Notes: generated by a model from the sequence alone, not told the origin. 64,000 bases of DNA from an uncultured Collinsella sp. (GCA_934654795.1 CAKUGT010000006.1:6311-70310); one strand, 5' to 3'; shown: positions 25,971-35,118, counted from the first letter of the stretch. Translations and numbers: made by a program.

Positions 25971-27803
25971 ATGAGCATCAATCAACGTCAAGCCAAACTG
26001 TTAAAGATCCTGCTCGACCAGGCAGGATACATCCCAACGGTCGACGTTTCCGATGCCCTTGCCTGCTCAGAGCGCACCGTCCGCAACGACATGCGGGCCG
26101 CCAACGCCTTTCTCGACGAGATGGGCATCCAGGCGGCCATCGTCTCCAAGCGCGGCAACGGCATCCGTATCGATGGTGACAGCACGCAGCGCGGCCAAAT
26201 CTCGGACATCATCAAGGAGCGCTCGCTCTCCATGGACGCCGGCCTCGACCGCTTCTACCGTGGCATGCTGCTGCTCACCTGCGACTACCGGCACCAATAC
26301 ACCACCGAATCGCTCGCGCGGGCCATTCTCACCAACAAGCAACAGGCCCAAGACGACCTACGCACGTGGAACGAGCTCATGACGCCTTTTGGAGCCCAGA
26401 TCGTACGCGGCCGTCGCATCACCGTCGAGGGCCCCGAGGAATACATCCGCTTCTTTGTCGTCTACTATCTCTTTGAGCTCGCGTCGACCGCCATGAAGCG
26501 CCGCATCGAGCCGCAGCTCTTTGGCGGCAACGAACAGTTCTTCAATGACCTCATCGCATATGTCGAGCGCGAGAGCCATACGCTCTACACCGACAATGCC
26601 CGCCACCAACTTGCCGTCTACCTGCAGATTATGGCCCTGCGCATTCTTAAGGGCAAAGAGGTCGGCGGCTACACCTCGGCGATTCCCGTTGTGTACGACG
26701 ACGTCGCCAACCGCATTGAACAGCACTTTGGCATCGAGGTCTCCGACAACGAGCGCGGCATCATCCGTGACCTCTTTACGGTCTCAACACGTCGCTGGAC
26801 ACCGGAATTCCAGCGCACCTATCAACCCACGCCCGAGGCGGCACGCCTCACCGAGGAGTTATTCTGCGCCCTCGGCGAACGCTTTGGCACACGACCACCG
26901 CTCCATCTGGAAAAGCCATGCGCCGCGCTCATCGAAGCAGGGCAAACCCACATGCGCTACGAGCGCGCCATCTCACTGCCGCAGGAAAACACCTGGACGG
27001 TGCGGTACGACAACATGGCATCGTTCATGCGCCTGTCCGAGGTGCTGCGCGACGCCCCCAGCCTGTCCGGGCTGAATCTATACCAGACCGATGTGACGCG
27101 CTTGGCAATGCTTTTGCTCTCGTATATGGACGGTCTGTCCTCGCACGACCAGTGGCGTGTCGGACTCGTGGTCAACTGCGGCATTGAGCAGGTCTTCTAT
27201 GCACGTGATCGACTCGAGCGACTCATTCCCTGCATGCGGGTCGCGCGCGTGTTGACCGAAACCGAGGTCGCCGAGATTGAATCGGAACCCAAGCATGGCA
27301 GCCTCGACTTTCTGGTGTCGTTTGACCCCATCAAAACGTCGTTGCCGCTCTGCGTGCTGAGCAACGCCATCGACGATGCCGACCGCAGCCGTATCGAGCT
27401 GTTGCTAATGAAGCTCGGGTGCCCGCACGGACTTGATGACGCCCCGCTTGCCGGCGGCCTTCCCGAGCGCGAGCTCGATATTTCGCACGCGCGCATGCTC
27501 ACGCGAACCCTTCACGCAGCGCTCGTCGAAGACGGCCTCTGGCGCGGCACGCTCTCCGGCTTCTCAAGCGTCTTCGAGATGCTCTCCTTTACACGAGGAC
27601 CGTGGCTCTTGCTGACCGTTTGCTCCCAAGATGTCGCCCAAACTGGAGCCGTGCATTACCGCGTGGAAACGCGCGTCGGCTTTACCGGCGACCGCTTGCA
27701 ACATATCCTGGTGCTCTGCGTCGCCCCGAGCGACGAGCGCATCCTTACTCCAGCTACGCAGCGCTTCCGAGAGCTCGCATCCGATGCCGGCCTTGGGCGA
27801 TAA
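25971..27803 (+). CDS. BglG/MtlR-type transcriptional regulator with EIIB-like domain
   Basis: 610 residues, ATG at 25971 with AGGAG upstream. HTH_11 DNA-binding start (RQAKLLKILLDQAGYIPTVD, then CSERTVRNDMRAAN) followed by the winged segment VSKRGNGIRIDG. Helical PRD-like regions span ~90-400. An EIIB-like Rossmann unit (~405-470) has VVNCGIEQVFYARDRLE, keeping a Cys at the phospho-site position, and VSFDPI. A last ~110-residue domain may be a decayed EIIA. Such regulators are activators controlled by PTS phosphorylation, yet the neighbouring transporters are MFS, not PTS. It is divergent from MFS 1 across 144 bp that contains two operator-like motifs. Confidence 0.87.
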   Translation: MSINQRQAKLLKILLDQAGYIPTVDVSDALACSERTVRNDMRAANAFLDEMGIQAAIVSKRGNGIRIDGDSTQRGQISDIIKERSLSMDAGLDRFYRGMLLLTCDYRHQYTTESLARAILTNKQQAQDDLRTWNELMTPFGAQIVRGRRITVEGPEEYIRFFVVYYLFELASTAMKRRIEPQLFGGNEQFFNDLIAYVERESHTLYTDNARHQLAVYLQIMALRILKGKEVGGYTSAIPVVYDDVANRIEQHFGIEVSDNERGIIRDLFTVSTRRWTPEFQRTYQPTPEAARLTEELFCALGERFGTRPPLHLEKPCAALIEAGQTHMRYERAISLPQENTWTVRYDNMASFMRLSEVLRDAPSLSGLNLYQTDVTRLAMLLLSYMDGLSSHDQWRVGLVVNCGIEQVFYARDRLERLIPCMRVARVLTETEVAEIESEPKHGSLDFLVSFDPIKTSLPLCVLSNAIDDADRSRIELLLMKLGCPHGLDDAPLAGGLPERELDISHARMLTRTLHAALVEDGLWRGTLSGFSSVFEMLSFTRGPWLLLTVCSQDVAQTGAVHYRVETRVGFTGDRLQHILVLCVAPSDERILTPATQRFRELASDAGLGR

Positions 27804-27859
27804 GCCGCCCGGACGCCCGTCGTGCAGGCTCGAGCAAGCCGTCGCAAGCGCTTGAACGC

Positions 27860-27901
27860 AAAGGACCCGTGGCCGCCCCTGCAGCCACGGGTCCTTCTCT
27901 A
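27860..27901. terminator. Bidirectional terminator
   Basis: AAGGACCCGTGGC / GCCACGGGTCCTT stem (13 bp) with flanking A- and T-rich ends, between the convergent regulator and amidohydrolase genes. Confidence 0.88.
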
Positions 27902-27928
27902 TCGTCTTCGGCCTAGGCCGCAGCTAAG

Positions 27929-29545
27929 CTAATTACGAGCCCAGACGGTCTCGCCCTCTTTGACCGTCTCGAGAACGCGCAGGTTGCGCACCTCATCGAG
28001 CTCAATCTTGAGCGGGTTCTTCTCAACGATGCAGAAGTCGGCAAGCTTGCCGGCCTCGAGCGTACCCTTGCGGTCGAGCTCGCCGTACTGGAAAGCGCCG
28101 TTGACCGTGATGGCCTTCAGGCCCTCGTACACGCTGATCTTCTGATCCTCATCCAGCTGAGCGCCGCCCTTGGTGACGCGCTTGGCGGCGCACCACACGG
28201 CCTCAAAGAAATTGGGGCGCAGCACCGGCGTGTCGGTGTGGAAGGTAAACGGCAGGCCGCACTCCAGAGCATCATGGCAGGCAGACACGCGACCGCCGCG
28301 CACGGGACCGAAGTTCTTAAGGTGTACGTCGGCCCAGTACCAGATATGGCTTGCGAAAATCGACGGGATCATGTTGATCTCAGCCATCTGCTCGTACTGA
28401 TCGCGACGGGCAGTCTGGCAGTGGATCATGACCGGGTGCAGGCTCGCCTTGTCGGGATTGGGCGAATCCTCCAATGCGCGCTTGTACACACGCAGATACT
28501 GGTCGGCAGCAGCATCGCCGTTGGTATGGGCGAGCAGCTGATGGTTGCCATCGATAGCCTTACGCATAAAATCATACGCAGCCTTGTCGGTCATGGTGCC
28601 ATAGCCGCAATAGCCCTCTCCCTCATCGCCGGGGGTATAAGGCTCGGTCATCCACGCTGTACGGCCCTGGGGCGAACCGTCAAAGAACATCTTGAGGCCG
28701 CCGATACGGAAGTGACCGGTGTAGTCCTGAGAGACAAACGACTCGTGATCGGCCAAGATCTTGTCGACATCCTCGCCGTACATGGGGTAGCTCACGACGT
28801 CCATCTTGAGCAAGCCCTTGTTCGCAAGGCCGCAGAACAGCGCAGCGAAGTCGGCGGTGGTGGCGCCCTCCTGGCAGGTGGTGATGCCGTTTTCCAGATA
28901 GATGTCCTGCATCTCGCCGATCATGACATCCATGTCCATCTTCTGACGCGGCTGCGTCACGGCAAAAAGCGGCCACATGGCGCCCGGCTCCTCGCAATAA
29001 CCGTCCGGCGTGCCATCGGCCTCGCGGCCATAGCGGGAACCCTCGGGATCGGGGGTCTCGGCGGTAATGTTAGCGAGCTCGAGCAGCTTGGTGTTGGCAA
29101 CGATCATATGGCTCGAGGCGTGAACAGCGATGACCGGAATGGTCTCGCTCACGCGGTCGAGCACGTGGCGGTTGGGATGCTCGTGTTCGGCAAGAGAATT
29201 CTGGTCGTAGGAGACGCCCATGATCACGCCGTCCTCGCCAATGCCGCGCTGCTCGGCAAAAGCGGCCAGACGATCGACGATCTCATCGAAATCCGCCGCA
29301 CCGTTAAGGTCGGCAGCCACGATGTACTGCGTGCAGCCCGAGATGTGGCTGTGGGGATCGATCAGGCCGGGCATGAGGCAGGCACCGTCAAGGTCAATCT
29401 CCTCGGCATCCCCGGCCTGAGCGCGAGCCTCCTCGAGCGAGCCGGTGAACGCGATGGTACCGTCGTCTGCAACCAGCAGGGCCTCAAAAGTATCGCCCTC
29501 GCCCGTCATGGGAACAAAGTCGCCATTGAAGTACAGCTTCTTCAT
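27929..29545 (-). CDS. YtcJ-like metal-dependent amidohydrolase
   Basis: 538 residues, strong AGGAGGAG site. Amidohydrolase_3 family: N-terminal small beta domain, then the metal site GLIDPHSHISG (His65 and His67), further segments HTNGDAA and HTDTPVL, and a C-terminal beta domain with KLADFCIVEKNPL. The family hydrolyses amide or ester bonds in N-acyl, hydantoin-like or aryl substrates. It begins three bases after the MFS 2 stop, so transporter and hydrolase form one operon; import followed by hydrolysis of an unknown amide-type nutrient is inferred. Confidence 0.9.
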   Translation of the reverse strand: MKKLYFNGDFVPMTGEGDTFEALLVADDGTIAFTGSLEEARAQAGDAEEIDLDGACLMPGLIDPHSHISGCTQYIVAADLNGAADFDEIVDRLAAFAEQRGIGEDGVIMGVSYDQNSLAEHEHPNRHVLDRVSETIPVIAVHASSHMIVANTKLLELANITAETPDPEGSRYGREADGTPDGYCEEPGAMWPLFAVTQPRQKMDMDVMIGEMQDIYLENGITTCQEGATTADFAALFCGLANKGLLKMDVVSYPMYGEDVDKILADHESFVSQDYTGHFRIGGLKMFFDGSPQGRTAWMTEPYTPGDEGEGYCGYGTMTDKAAYDFMRKAIDGNHQLLAHTNGDAAADQYLRVYKRALEDSPNPDKASLHPVMIHCQTARRDQYEQMAEINMIPSIFASHIWYWADVHLKNFGPVRGGRVSACHDALECGLPFTFHTDTPVLRPNFFEAVWCAAKRVTKGGAQLDEDQKISVYEGLKAITVNGAFQYGELDRKGTLEAGKLADFCIVEKNPLKIELDEVRNLRVLETVKEGETVWARN

Positions 29546-29548
29546 GGC

Positions 29549-31165
29549 CTACTCCTCCTCTTTGGAGAACTTCTTGATGGCAGGGGTGGTGGCCAGGCCA
29601 AGCACGATGATGGCGGCACCCACGTAGTAAGCGAAACGAGTGGAGTTGAAGCGAGACTGGGCGTTGATCTCAACCAGAGCGTCACGCTCTTCATCGCTCA
29701 TGTCGATGTCCTGGATGGAAGCGCGGAAATTCTCGTCGGAGACAAGGTCGATGTTGCGCTCGGAAATAGCGGCAACGGTGGTCTCGGAAATGCGAGAATC
29801 GTTGGCGGCTGCATCCTTCACGGAGTTGGTGATACCAAAGAGCAGCACGGCGCCCAGCAGGGCAATGCCGATGGCCTGGCCAACATTGCGCATGGTGGTC
29901 TGAATGCCACCGGACTGGGAAGCGTCGCGCTCGTTCACGGCAAGGGCAACAACGTTGTTGGCCTGGGCGGAAACAATACCAGCACCCGAGCCGGCGACAA
30001 CGCAGCCGATGAGGATTCCAGGCATAGAGGCGGCATCGAGGGTGACCGAGAACGCCATGATGATCAGGGCCGCGGCAAGGGTGAGGTAGCCGACCTGGAT
30101 GACGCGACGCGGGTTAGCCTTCGGCATGAACTTGGGGATACCGATGGAGAAGGCGAAGGTCGGAACGCCAACGACGATGGAAAGCACGCCAACGATAGCC
30201 GGAGACCAGCCGGCAACGAGCTGCAGGTAGGGCGCCATCAGAATAGACTGAACGCCCATGAAGAAGAACGTGATGGCAGAGGCGGCGAGACCAGCGAGAA
30301 CCTGCGGGGTCTTGAGGAAGGACTGGGGAAGCAGGGCAAAGCCGTTCTTCTCCTCGACCTTCTTCTCGACGTTAATCATGACGATAAGGATGATCACGCC
30401 CAAGATGGCCATGGGCAGGCAGGGCGAGATGCCGGCAATGGTGAAGGGGCAGGCCGGGAAGGGCTCGACGAGACCCCAGGCGGAGATGCGGGACACGCCG
30501 ACCAGGAACAGGAACAGGCCGGTTGCGGCGAGGGCGACGCCGGCGCCATCGAACTTGAGCTTCTCGTCGGACTGCTCGATCTCGGGCAGCTTAAAGGAAA
30601 GCAGGAACACGAGCACAAAGTAGGCAGCGAGGACGAAGAACGTCACGCGCATGCCGGCGGCCATGAGCACAATGGAGAGCAGCAGCGGTAGCAGGGCGGA
30701 AAGGCCAGAAGCGGCGCCGATGCAGCCAAATGCAAGCACGCGGTTCTTACCGTGATAGATCTTGGGGACAAGACCCAGGACCGAGGGGATCATGAACGAG
30801 GCGCCGAAGCCCACGAGGGTGCGGCCGCCCCAAATGAAGATGGCCATATTGGGGGACATAGCGAGCACAACCTCGCCGGCGGCGCACAGCAGAGCGCCCA
30901 TGCGGAAGTTCTTCTTCCAGCCAATAATGGTGCCCATCATGCCACCGGCAATCATGAAGGCGCCGGCCATGAGGGAATAGACCATGTTGGCAAGCTGGAT
31001 GTCGGCGGTGGTGGCGCCGAGGTCCTGCGTCAGGGCGGTTGCGGCGAGCGAAAGGGCGCCGTTATCGCCCGAAGTGCCCATCTGGGCCAGGATCAGAACG
31101 AGAACGGGGAGAAGCATGAACTTCTCGGCACCCTTCTCCTCTGCCACAGCTTTAGCTTTAGCCAT
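29549..31165 (-). CDS. MFS transporter, DHA2-like (paralogue 2)
   Basis: 538 residues, AAAGGAACC upstream of the ATG. It has the same topology and length as the protein at 24210-25826, including the long polar loop before the last helix (res ~440-515) and blocks such as QMGTSGDNGALS and WGGRTLVGFGASFMIPSVLG. It is co-transcribed with the YtcJ-like hydrolase (3-bp gap). A hairpin (CGCGGGC at 31193-31199 with GCCCGCG at 31215-31221) lies in the leader, and a CGGCAA palindrome 110 bp upstream suggests control by the regulator at 25971. Confidence 0.9.
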   Translation of the reverse strand: MAKAKAVAEEKGAEKFMLLPVLVLILAQMGTSGDNGALSLAATALTQDLGATTADIQLANMVYSLMAGAFMIAGGMMGTIIGWKKNFRMGALLCAAGEVVLAMSPNMAIFIWGGRTLVGFGASFMIPSVLGLVPKIYHGKNRVLAFGCIGAASGLSALLPLLLSIVLMAAGMRVTFFVLAAYFVLVFLLSFKLPEIEQSDEKLKFDGAGVALAATGLFLFLVGVSRISAWGLVEPFPACPFTIAGISPCLPMAILGVIILIVMINVEKKVEEKNGFALLPQSFLKTPQVLAGLAASAITFFFMGVQSILMAPYLQLVAGWSPAIVGVLSIVVGVPTFAFSIGIPKFMPKANPRRVIQVGYLTLAAALIIMAFSVTLDAASMPGILIGCVVAGSGAGIVSAQANNVVALAVNERDASQSGGIQTTMRNVGQAIGIALLGAVLLFGITNSVKDAAANDSRISETTVAAISERNIDLVSDENFRASIQDIDMSDEERDALVEINAQSRFNSTRFAYYVGAAIIVLGLATTPAIKKFSKEEE

Positions 31166-31274
31166 GTGTTGGTTCCTTTCTTTTCCGTTTCACGCGGGCA
31201 TTGAACCCCTTTGAGCCCGCGCGTCTTGTCGAGGCAAATATAGGGCGGGGCGCAATAAGGGCAGCATCAGAGCC

Positions 31275-31294
31275 ATTGCCGTAGATGCGGCAAT
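31275..31294. promoter_or_regulatory. CGGCAA palindrome in front of MFS 2 operon
   Basis: ATTGCCG-TAGATG-CGGCAAT, perfect 7-bp arms, ~110 bp upstream of the MFS 2 start. It is the most symmetric of the three related motifs. Confidence 0.5.
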
Positions 31295-31337
31295 TCTGCC
31301 GATTGGCCTAAAGGGCGCCGGCTTTTCTCGCGCAAAG

Positions 31338-31371
31338 CAAAACGGCCGGCCCCTTTGTTCGGGCCGACCGC
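31338..31371 (-). terminator. Terminator of the 168-residue membrane protein gene
   Basis: CGGTCGGCCC / GGGCCGGCCG stem with one mismatch, then TTTTGCTTT on the minus strand. Confidence 0.8.
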
Positions 31372-31402
31372 TTGAAAGAGAGTTTTTAATTGTTGAGATG
31401 TT

Positions 31403-31909
31403 TTAGGCAGTCACAGTGGCTTCCGCAGCATCGACACCCGCGGTGGTTGCACCAATAACGACGTAGCCACTCACGCAGCCGGCAATGGCGCACATGACGC
31501 CCTTAAAGATCATCATGCCCGTGCGCGAAAGCGGCAGCGGGAGCACAAAGGCGCACAGCCAGGCAAGGGGCGTGGCGACCGCAAGGGCGATGATGCCGAC
31601 GACAACCGACAGGGGAATCGACTTTTTGGGCAGTTTGGCCAGCCAGCCATAGCCTTCGGAATTACCGAGGTAAACACCCTTGTTGAAGTCCATTTTGGTC
31701 AGCGGCACCACACACCAGGTCAGGATGAGGCCGAGCAGAGCGCCCGTCAGCGCAATCTCCTCGATCACCTTGCCGGCAGCAAAGGTAATGCTGGCATCTC
31801 CCGCGTGCATGCCCATAAAGATGAGCGCGTTAACGACGCCATTGACGATGCCGTAGCCGACGATGCATTTGTTCTTAAGATAGCTCTGGTAGTCCTTTGC
31901 GGCGGCCAT
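31403..31909 (-). CDS. Hypothetical four-helix membrane protein, 168 residues
   Basis: The ATG at 31909 (GGGGAGGG upstream) is preferred over the longer frame to 32005, which enters the repeat element. Four hydrophobic helices are arranged as two pairs (YGIVNGVVNALIFMGM; GALLGLILTWCVVPL; SVVVGIIALAVATPLAWLC; IFKGVMCAIAGCVSGYVVIG), with short loops. The layout resembles small DUF2798-like membrane proteins, but I do not claim the family. It is divergent from the LacI regulator with the composite repeat between them. Confidence 0.75.
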   Translation of the reverse strand: MAAAKDYQSYLKNKCIVGYGIVNGVVNALIFMGMHAGDASITFAAGKVIEEIALTGALLGLILTWCVVPLTKMDFNKGVYLGNSEGYGWLAKLPKKSIPLSVVVGIIALAVATPLAWLCAFVLPLPLSRTGMMIFKGVMCAIAGCVSGYVVIGATTAGVDAAEATVTA

Positions 31910-32017
31910 ATGCCCTCCCCGTTTTCGCAGTGTCATTTGAGTGGGGCACAGTGTATCCTCGCGCGTCGCGCACGCTGACCAGAAGGATTGCCGCATTAAC
32001 GGCAACGCTCGGCCCTA

Positions 32018-32284
32018 AAACCACCACGAAGGGGACCGTCCCCTTCGTGGTGGTTTGGGCGGGCTGGCCGTCGCTCCGCCGAAATATCTCAATCTGTAAC
32101 ATCTGGGCCGCAAAAAGGCGGTTAGTTGTTACAGATCGAGACGTTTGCGTTCGGCCCCAGCGCTTCGTCTCAATCTGTAACAGATAGAGCCGATTTTGCC
32201 GTCCAGATGTTACAGATCGAGACAATTGAAGGCCTGGGCAGCAAAAACCACCACGAAGGTGCCTGTCCCCATTGTGGTGGTTTT
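32018..32284. repeat. Composite repeat element, copy 2
   Basis: Same order and orientation as 23871-24138: palindrome with perfect 19-bp arms (32018-32056), half-sites TCTCAATCTGTAACA at 32087-32101 and 32168-32182 with reverse partners at 32127-32141 and 32208-32222, then a decayed terminal palindrome (32243-32284, core GGTGCCTGTCCCC). Its right end supplies a TTGACA that can serve as -35 of the lacI-type gene downstream. Confidence 0.92.
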
Positions 32285-32338
32285 GACACCCCAAGGGCAG
32301 ACGATGCTACAATCTGGCTTGTACTTGAAACGCATCAA
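32283..32338 (+). promoter_or_regulatory. Promoter and operator of the LacI regulator (rhamnose)
   Basis: TTGACA (32283-32288), 19-bp spacer, TACAAT (32308-32313), then TTGAAACGCATCAA (32325-32338) near the expected start site. The last sequence matches the rha operator (37688-37701, minus strand) at 12 of 14 bases, so autoregulation is likely. Confidence 0.6.
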
Positions 32339-32348
32339 AGGGGCCGCT

Positions 32349-33461
32349 ATGGCAAAGGTTAAAATCAGCGACGTCGCACGCGAGGCCGGGGTTTCGTTGG
32401 GCACGGTTTCCAACGCGCTCAACCATCCCGAAAAGCTGCGCCCCGATACCCTCAAGCTCATCAACGAGACCATCAATCGCTTGGGCTACCTGCCCAACCA
32501 AAGCGCTCGCCAGCTGGCCGGCGGCACCACCAAGTCCTTTGGCCTGGTCCTCCCCCGCCTCGACCACGGCTTTTCGCTTCAGATTGCCAGCGGCGCCCAC
32601 AACGAGGCCCGCAAGCACGGCTATGACCTGCTCATCGCCAACGCCGATAACGACGACATTCTCGAAGACCATTACCTGCGCTACTTTATGGGCACGCAGA
32701 TGTCCGGCGTCATGGTTCAGCCCATGGCATCCCCCGACTGGCACCCGGCCATGACCAAGATGCCCGTGCCCATCGTCCATCTGGACATCCACTGTTCCGA
32801 GCCCGGTTACTACGTGGCCGCCGACAACGAGGCCCAGGGCCGCATCATTGCCGAGCTCGCCATTGCCCGCGGCGCACACCATATTGTCGTTGTGGGCCGA
32901 GCGGCATTTATGCAGCTCACCCTACGCGTGCTTGGCATTCACAAGGCCCTTGCCCTGCGCCCCGATATCAAGATCGAAGTCATCGATGCCGGTGAATGGA
33001 ACACCGCTGCCGACGGCTACGGTATCGGCGCCCAAATCGCCGAGCGCCCCGCTGACGAGCGCCCCGATTTTGTCATCGGCCTGACCGACGTACTGGCGTC
33101 GGGCGTTATCTCGGCGTTAATCGACAAGGGCATCTCCGTCCCCGAGCAGGTCCGCGTGGCGGGCTGCGACGGCAATCCGCTCGCCTGGAGCGGGTCGGTC
33201 CCACTGACCACAGTAGCGCCTCCGGGCTACGAGATTGGCCGCAAGGGCGTTCAGTTGCTGATGGAGCAGATCGAGAACAAGCCCGCCGCCAAGACCAAAC
33301 GCGTCCGCATCGGCTCTGCCGCGCGCACCGTCACCGCGGTCACGGCCATCGAGGACATCAACCGCCAAGAGCTCGTGCGGCCGTTCTTGCTCGAGCGTGC
33401 CAGCACTCAGGCAAGCAGCCAGGCCGAAGCCACCGCCATCAACCTGGGCGCCTACCTGTAG
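32349..33461 (+). CDS. LacI-family regulator, probably of the rhamnose operon
   Basis: 370 residues, ATG at 32349 with AAAGGGG upstream. The LacI headpiece is KISDVAREAGVSLGTVSNAL, followed by the hinge NQSARQLAGG and a periplasmic-binding-protein-type sugar domain. The C-terminal ~25 residues extend past the usual end. It converges on the rhamnose genes, and the same operator-like sequence stands in front of this gene and of rhaB. This supports a repressor of rhamnose use; the effector is inferred (rhamnose or rhamnulose). Confidence 0.9.
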   Translation: MAKVKISDVAREAGVSLGTVSNALNHPEKLRPDTLKLINETINRLGYLPNQSARQLAGGTTKSFGLVLPRLDHGFSLQIASGAHNEARKHGYDLLIANADNDDILEDHYLRYFMGTQMSGVMVQPMASPDWHPAMTKMPVPIVHLDIHCSEPGYYVAADNEAQGRIIAELAIARGAHHIVVVGRAAFMQLTLRVLGIHKALALRPDIKIEVIDAGEWNTAADGYGIGAQIAERPADERPDFVIGLTDVLASGVISALIDKGISVPEQVRVAGCDGNPLAWSGSVPLTTVAPPGYEIGRKGVQLLMEQIENKPAAKTKRVRIGSAARTVTAVTAIEDINRQELVRPFLLERASTQASSQAEATAINLGAYL

Positions 33462-33495
33462 CATCTTTCCCCAACAATCCAATCCATCGCCGAAC

Positions 33496-33533
33496 AAAAA
33501 AGAGCCCGACAAGCAAACACTTGTTGGGCTCTT
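33496..33533. terminator. Bidirectional terminator between lacI-type gene and isomerase
   Basis: AAGAGCCCGACAAG / TTGTTGGGCTCTT stem with A6 before and a T-containing tail after. Confidence 0.88.
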
Positions 33534-33572
33534 CCCTATCGTTTCAGCCGAAGTTAGAACGGCAGAACACAG

Positions 33573-35000
33573 CTAGCGGCAGACAACGTCCACTGGCACG
33601 TTCAGGATCTTGGCGACCTTGAGGATCGTGTCGGTCTGGCTGCCCAGGCAGGCGGCCATGTGATGAGTCGGGCCTGTCTCGTTCCAGCGGTCCATGAACT
33701 CACGGGCGCCGATCGAGAACTTCATGCGCATGTTGGTGTCGCCGAAGGTAAAGATCGGGCCGTCGACGTTCTCACCCTCGGCAACCACGAACTTAAAGTT
33801 GCCGTCGCCGTCCTGCGTGATGCCCAGGAAGGTGATGGTGCCGTGACCGGGATAGAACTGGGTGAGGTAGCCGCCGCCGGTCTTTCCGTGGAACACGGGG
33901 ACGACCTTGAGCGTCGGCTTCTTGGCGGTCGAGATGTCGGCATCGCCAGAGCCGGAGTGGCCGATGATGACGATGTCCTCGGGGAAGTCGATGGAGTACA
34001 TCTCGGAAAGCTGGCCGGTGCCAGAGATGGTCTTGAGGATGCTCATGGCAATGGCGACCTTCATATCGCCCTCGACCGCGCAGCTCGTGCCCTGCTTGAT
34101 GAGCATGGAGAACGCCGGGATGAGCATGGAGTCGAGCACGCCGGCCTGACCCTTGGCATAGCCGTCGTAGTGGCTGGCGACCAGACCGATCTCCTCGTCC
34201 TTGACCCACTGCTCAAAGGCGACGACATACTTGGCCATCTCCTGGATGGGCTCGTCGGTGACCTTGGCGCCGCCCTCGACGTCAAAGGTGTCGAGAATCT
34301 CGGCAGCCTTGGCGTCCACGGCAGCCTGGTCGTCGATGTTGTCGGCGATGGCCCACATCTTCTCCCAGTCAAACTGCTTGGTGTAGAGGCCCAGACGGTT
34401 GTAGAGGTTGGTCTCGTCGATGTAGAGGTCCATCATGCCCGGGTACGGACGGCCGATCTGGGCGATGTTGGTGCGGCGCAGGCGACGACGCACCTGGGCG
34501 GCACGGCACCACTGCTCGAGCTGCTCGGCCACAGCCGGGTCGCCACCCTCGACAACGCCGGTCACGACGGCATGACGCTTGCCGGCGCGGTTAAGGTCGG
34601 CCACGACCTCGCCGGGGGCGCCGCAGGCGTACAGATCGCCCAGCCACGTGGGGATGTCGGTGTTGGCGTAGTCGGGCTGGGCCTTCTTCTGCACGTTGAC
34701 CACGACGACGGGCACGTCCAGGTCGCGCACGACCGGCAGCACGTTGTAGCTCGTGGCATAGGTGAGCATCTGCAGGATAACCAGATCGACGTCCTCGGCG
34801 CGGAACTTGTCGCCGGCGACCTGGGCCTGCTCCTTGGTGGTCACCATGCCGCCGTCGATAAGCTCGACAGTCGTGGGCAGCGTGGCCTTAAAGTCCTCGT
34901 ACTGCTGCTCAAAATTGGGAACGAGCTGCGGGAACTGCGGAAGATAGGCACCGAGGGCGATCGAGAAAACGCCAACCTTGGCTTTGGTGTTAACGAGCAT
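33573..35000 (-). CDS. Sugar isomerase of the L-arabinose/L-fucose isomerase family
   Basis: 475 residues, GGAGG before the ATG. It belongs to the FucI/AraA-fold family (N-terminal Rossmann-like part with LVILQMLTYATSYNVLPVVR, C-terminal metal/sugar part with HGKTGGGYLTQFYPGHGTIT and GPTHHMAACLG, the latter supplying the His pair). Length and motifs are closer to AraA than to the ~590-residue FucI. It is the third gene after rhaB and rhaD, so it most likely converts L-rhamnose to L-rhamnulose in place of RhaA, which is a different protein family. An arabinose or fucose isomerase with relaxed specificity is the alternative. Confidence 0.85.
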   Translation of the reverse strand: MLVNTKAKVGVFSIALGAYLPQFPQLVPNFEQQYEDFKATLPTTVELIDGGMVTTKEQAQVAGDKFRAEDVDLVILQMLTYATSYNVLPVVRDLDVPVVVVNVQKKAQPDYANTDIPTWLGDLYACGAPGEVVADLNRAGKRHAVVTGVVEGGDPAVAEQLEQWCRAAQVRRRLRRTNIAQIGRPYPGMMDLYIDETNLYNRLGLYTKQFDWEKMWAIADNIDDQAAVDAKAAEILDTFDVEGGAKVTDEPIQEMAKYVVAFEQWVKDEEIGLVASHYDGYAKGQAGVLDSMLIPAFSMLIKQGTSCAVEGDMKVAIAMSILKTISGTGQLSEMYSIDFPEDIVIIGHSGSGDADISTAKKPTLKVVPVFHGKTGGGYLTQFYPGHGTITFLGITQDGDGNFKFVVAEGENVDGPIFTFGDTNMRMKFSIGAREFMDRWNETGPTHHMAACLGSQTDTILKVAKILNVPVDVVCR

Positions 35001-35072
35001 GATTTCCTCCCATGAGAAAAGTTGATGTTTGCAAGCAAGCGGGCGCGGCTGTTATCAGATCAGCAGCGATAT

Positions 35073-35118
35073 GACGGCGGTTTCCACGAGCTCCCCAGCA
35101 ACCGGAACCGCCGTTTTT
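35073..35118. other. Stem-loop between rhaD and the isomerase gene
   Basis: ACGGCGGTT..AACCGCCGT arms with a T5 on the plus strand only. In the operon transcript it is an intercistronic hairpin that may affect mRNA stability. Confidence 0.45.

Noticed and set aside
28238..30691. 817-codon plus-strand frame
   Set aside because: Antisense to the amidohydrolase and MFS 2 genes; composition typical of a reverse-frame artefact (His/Gly/Val-rich).
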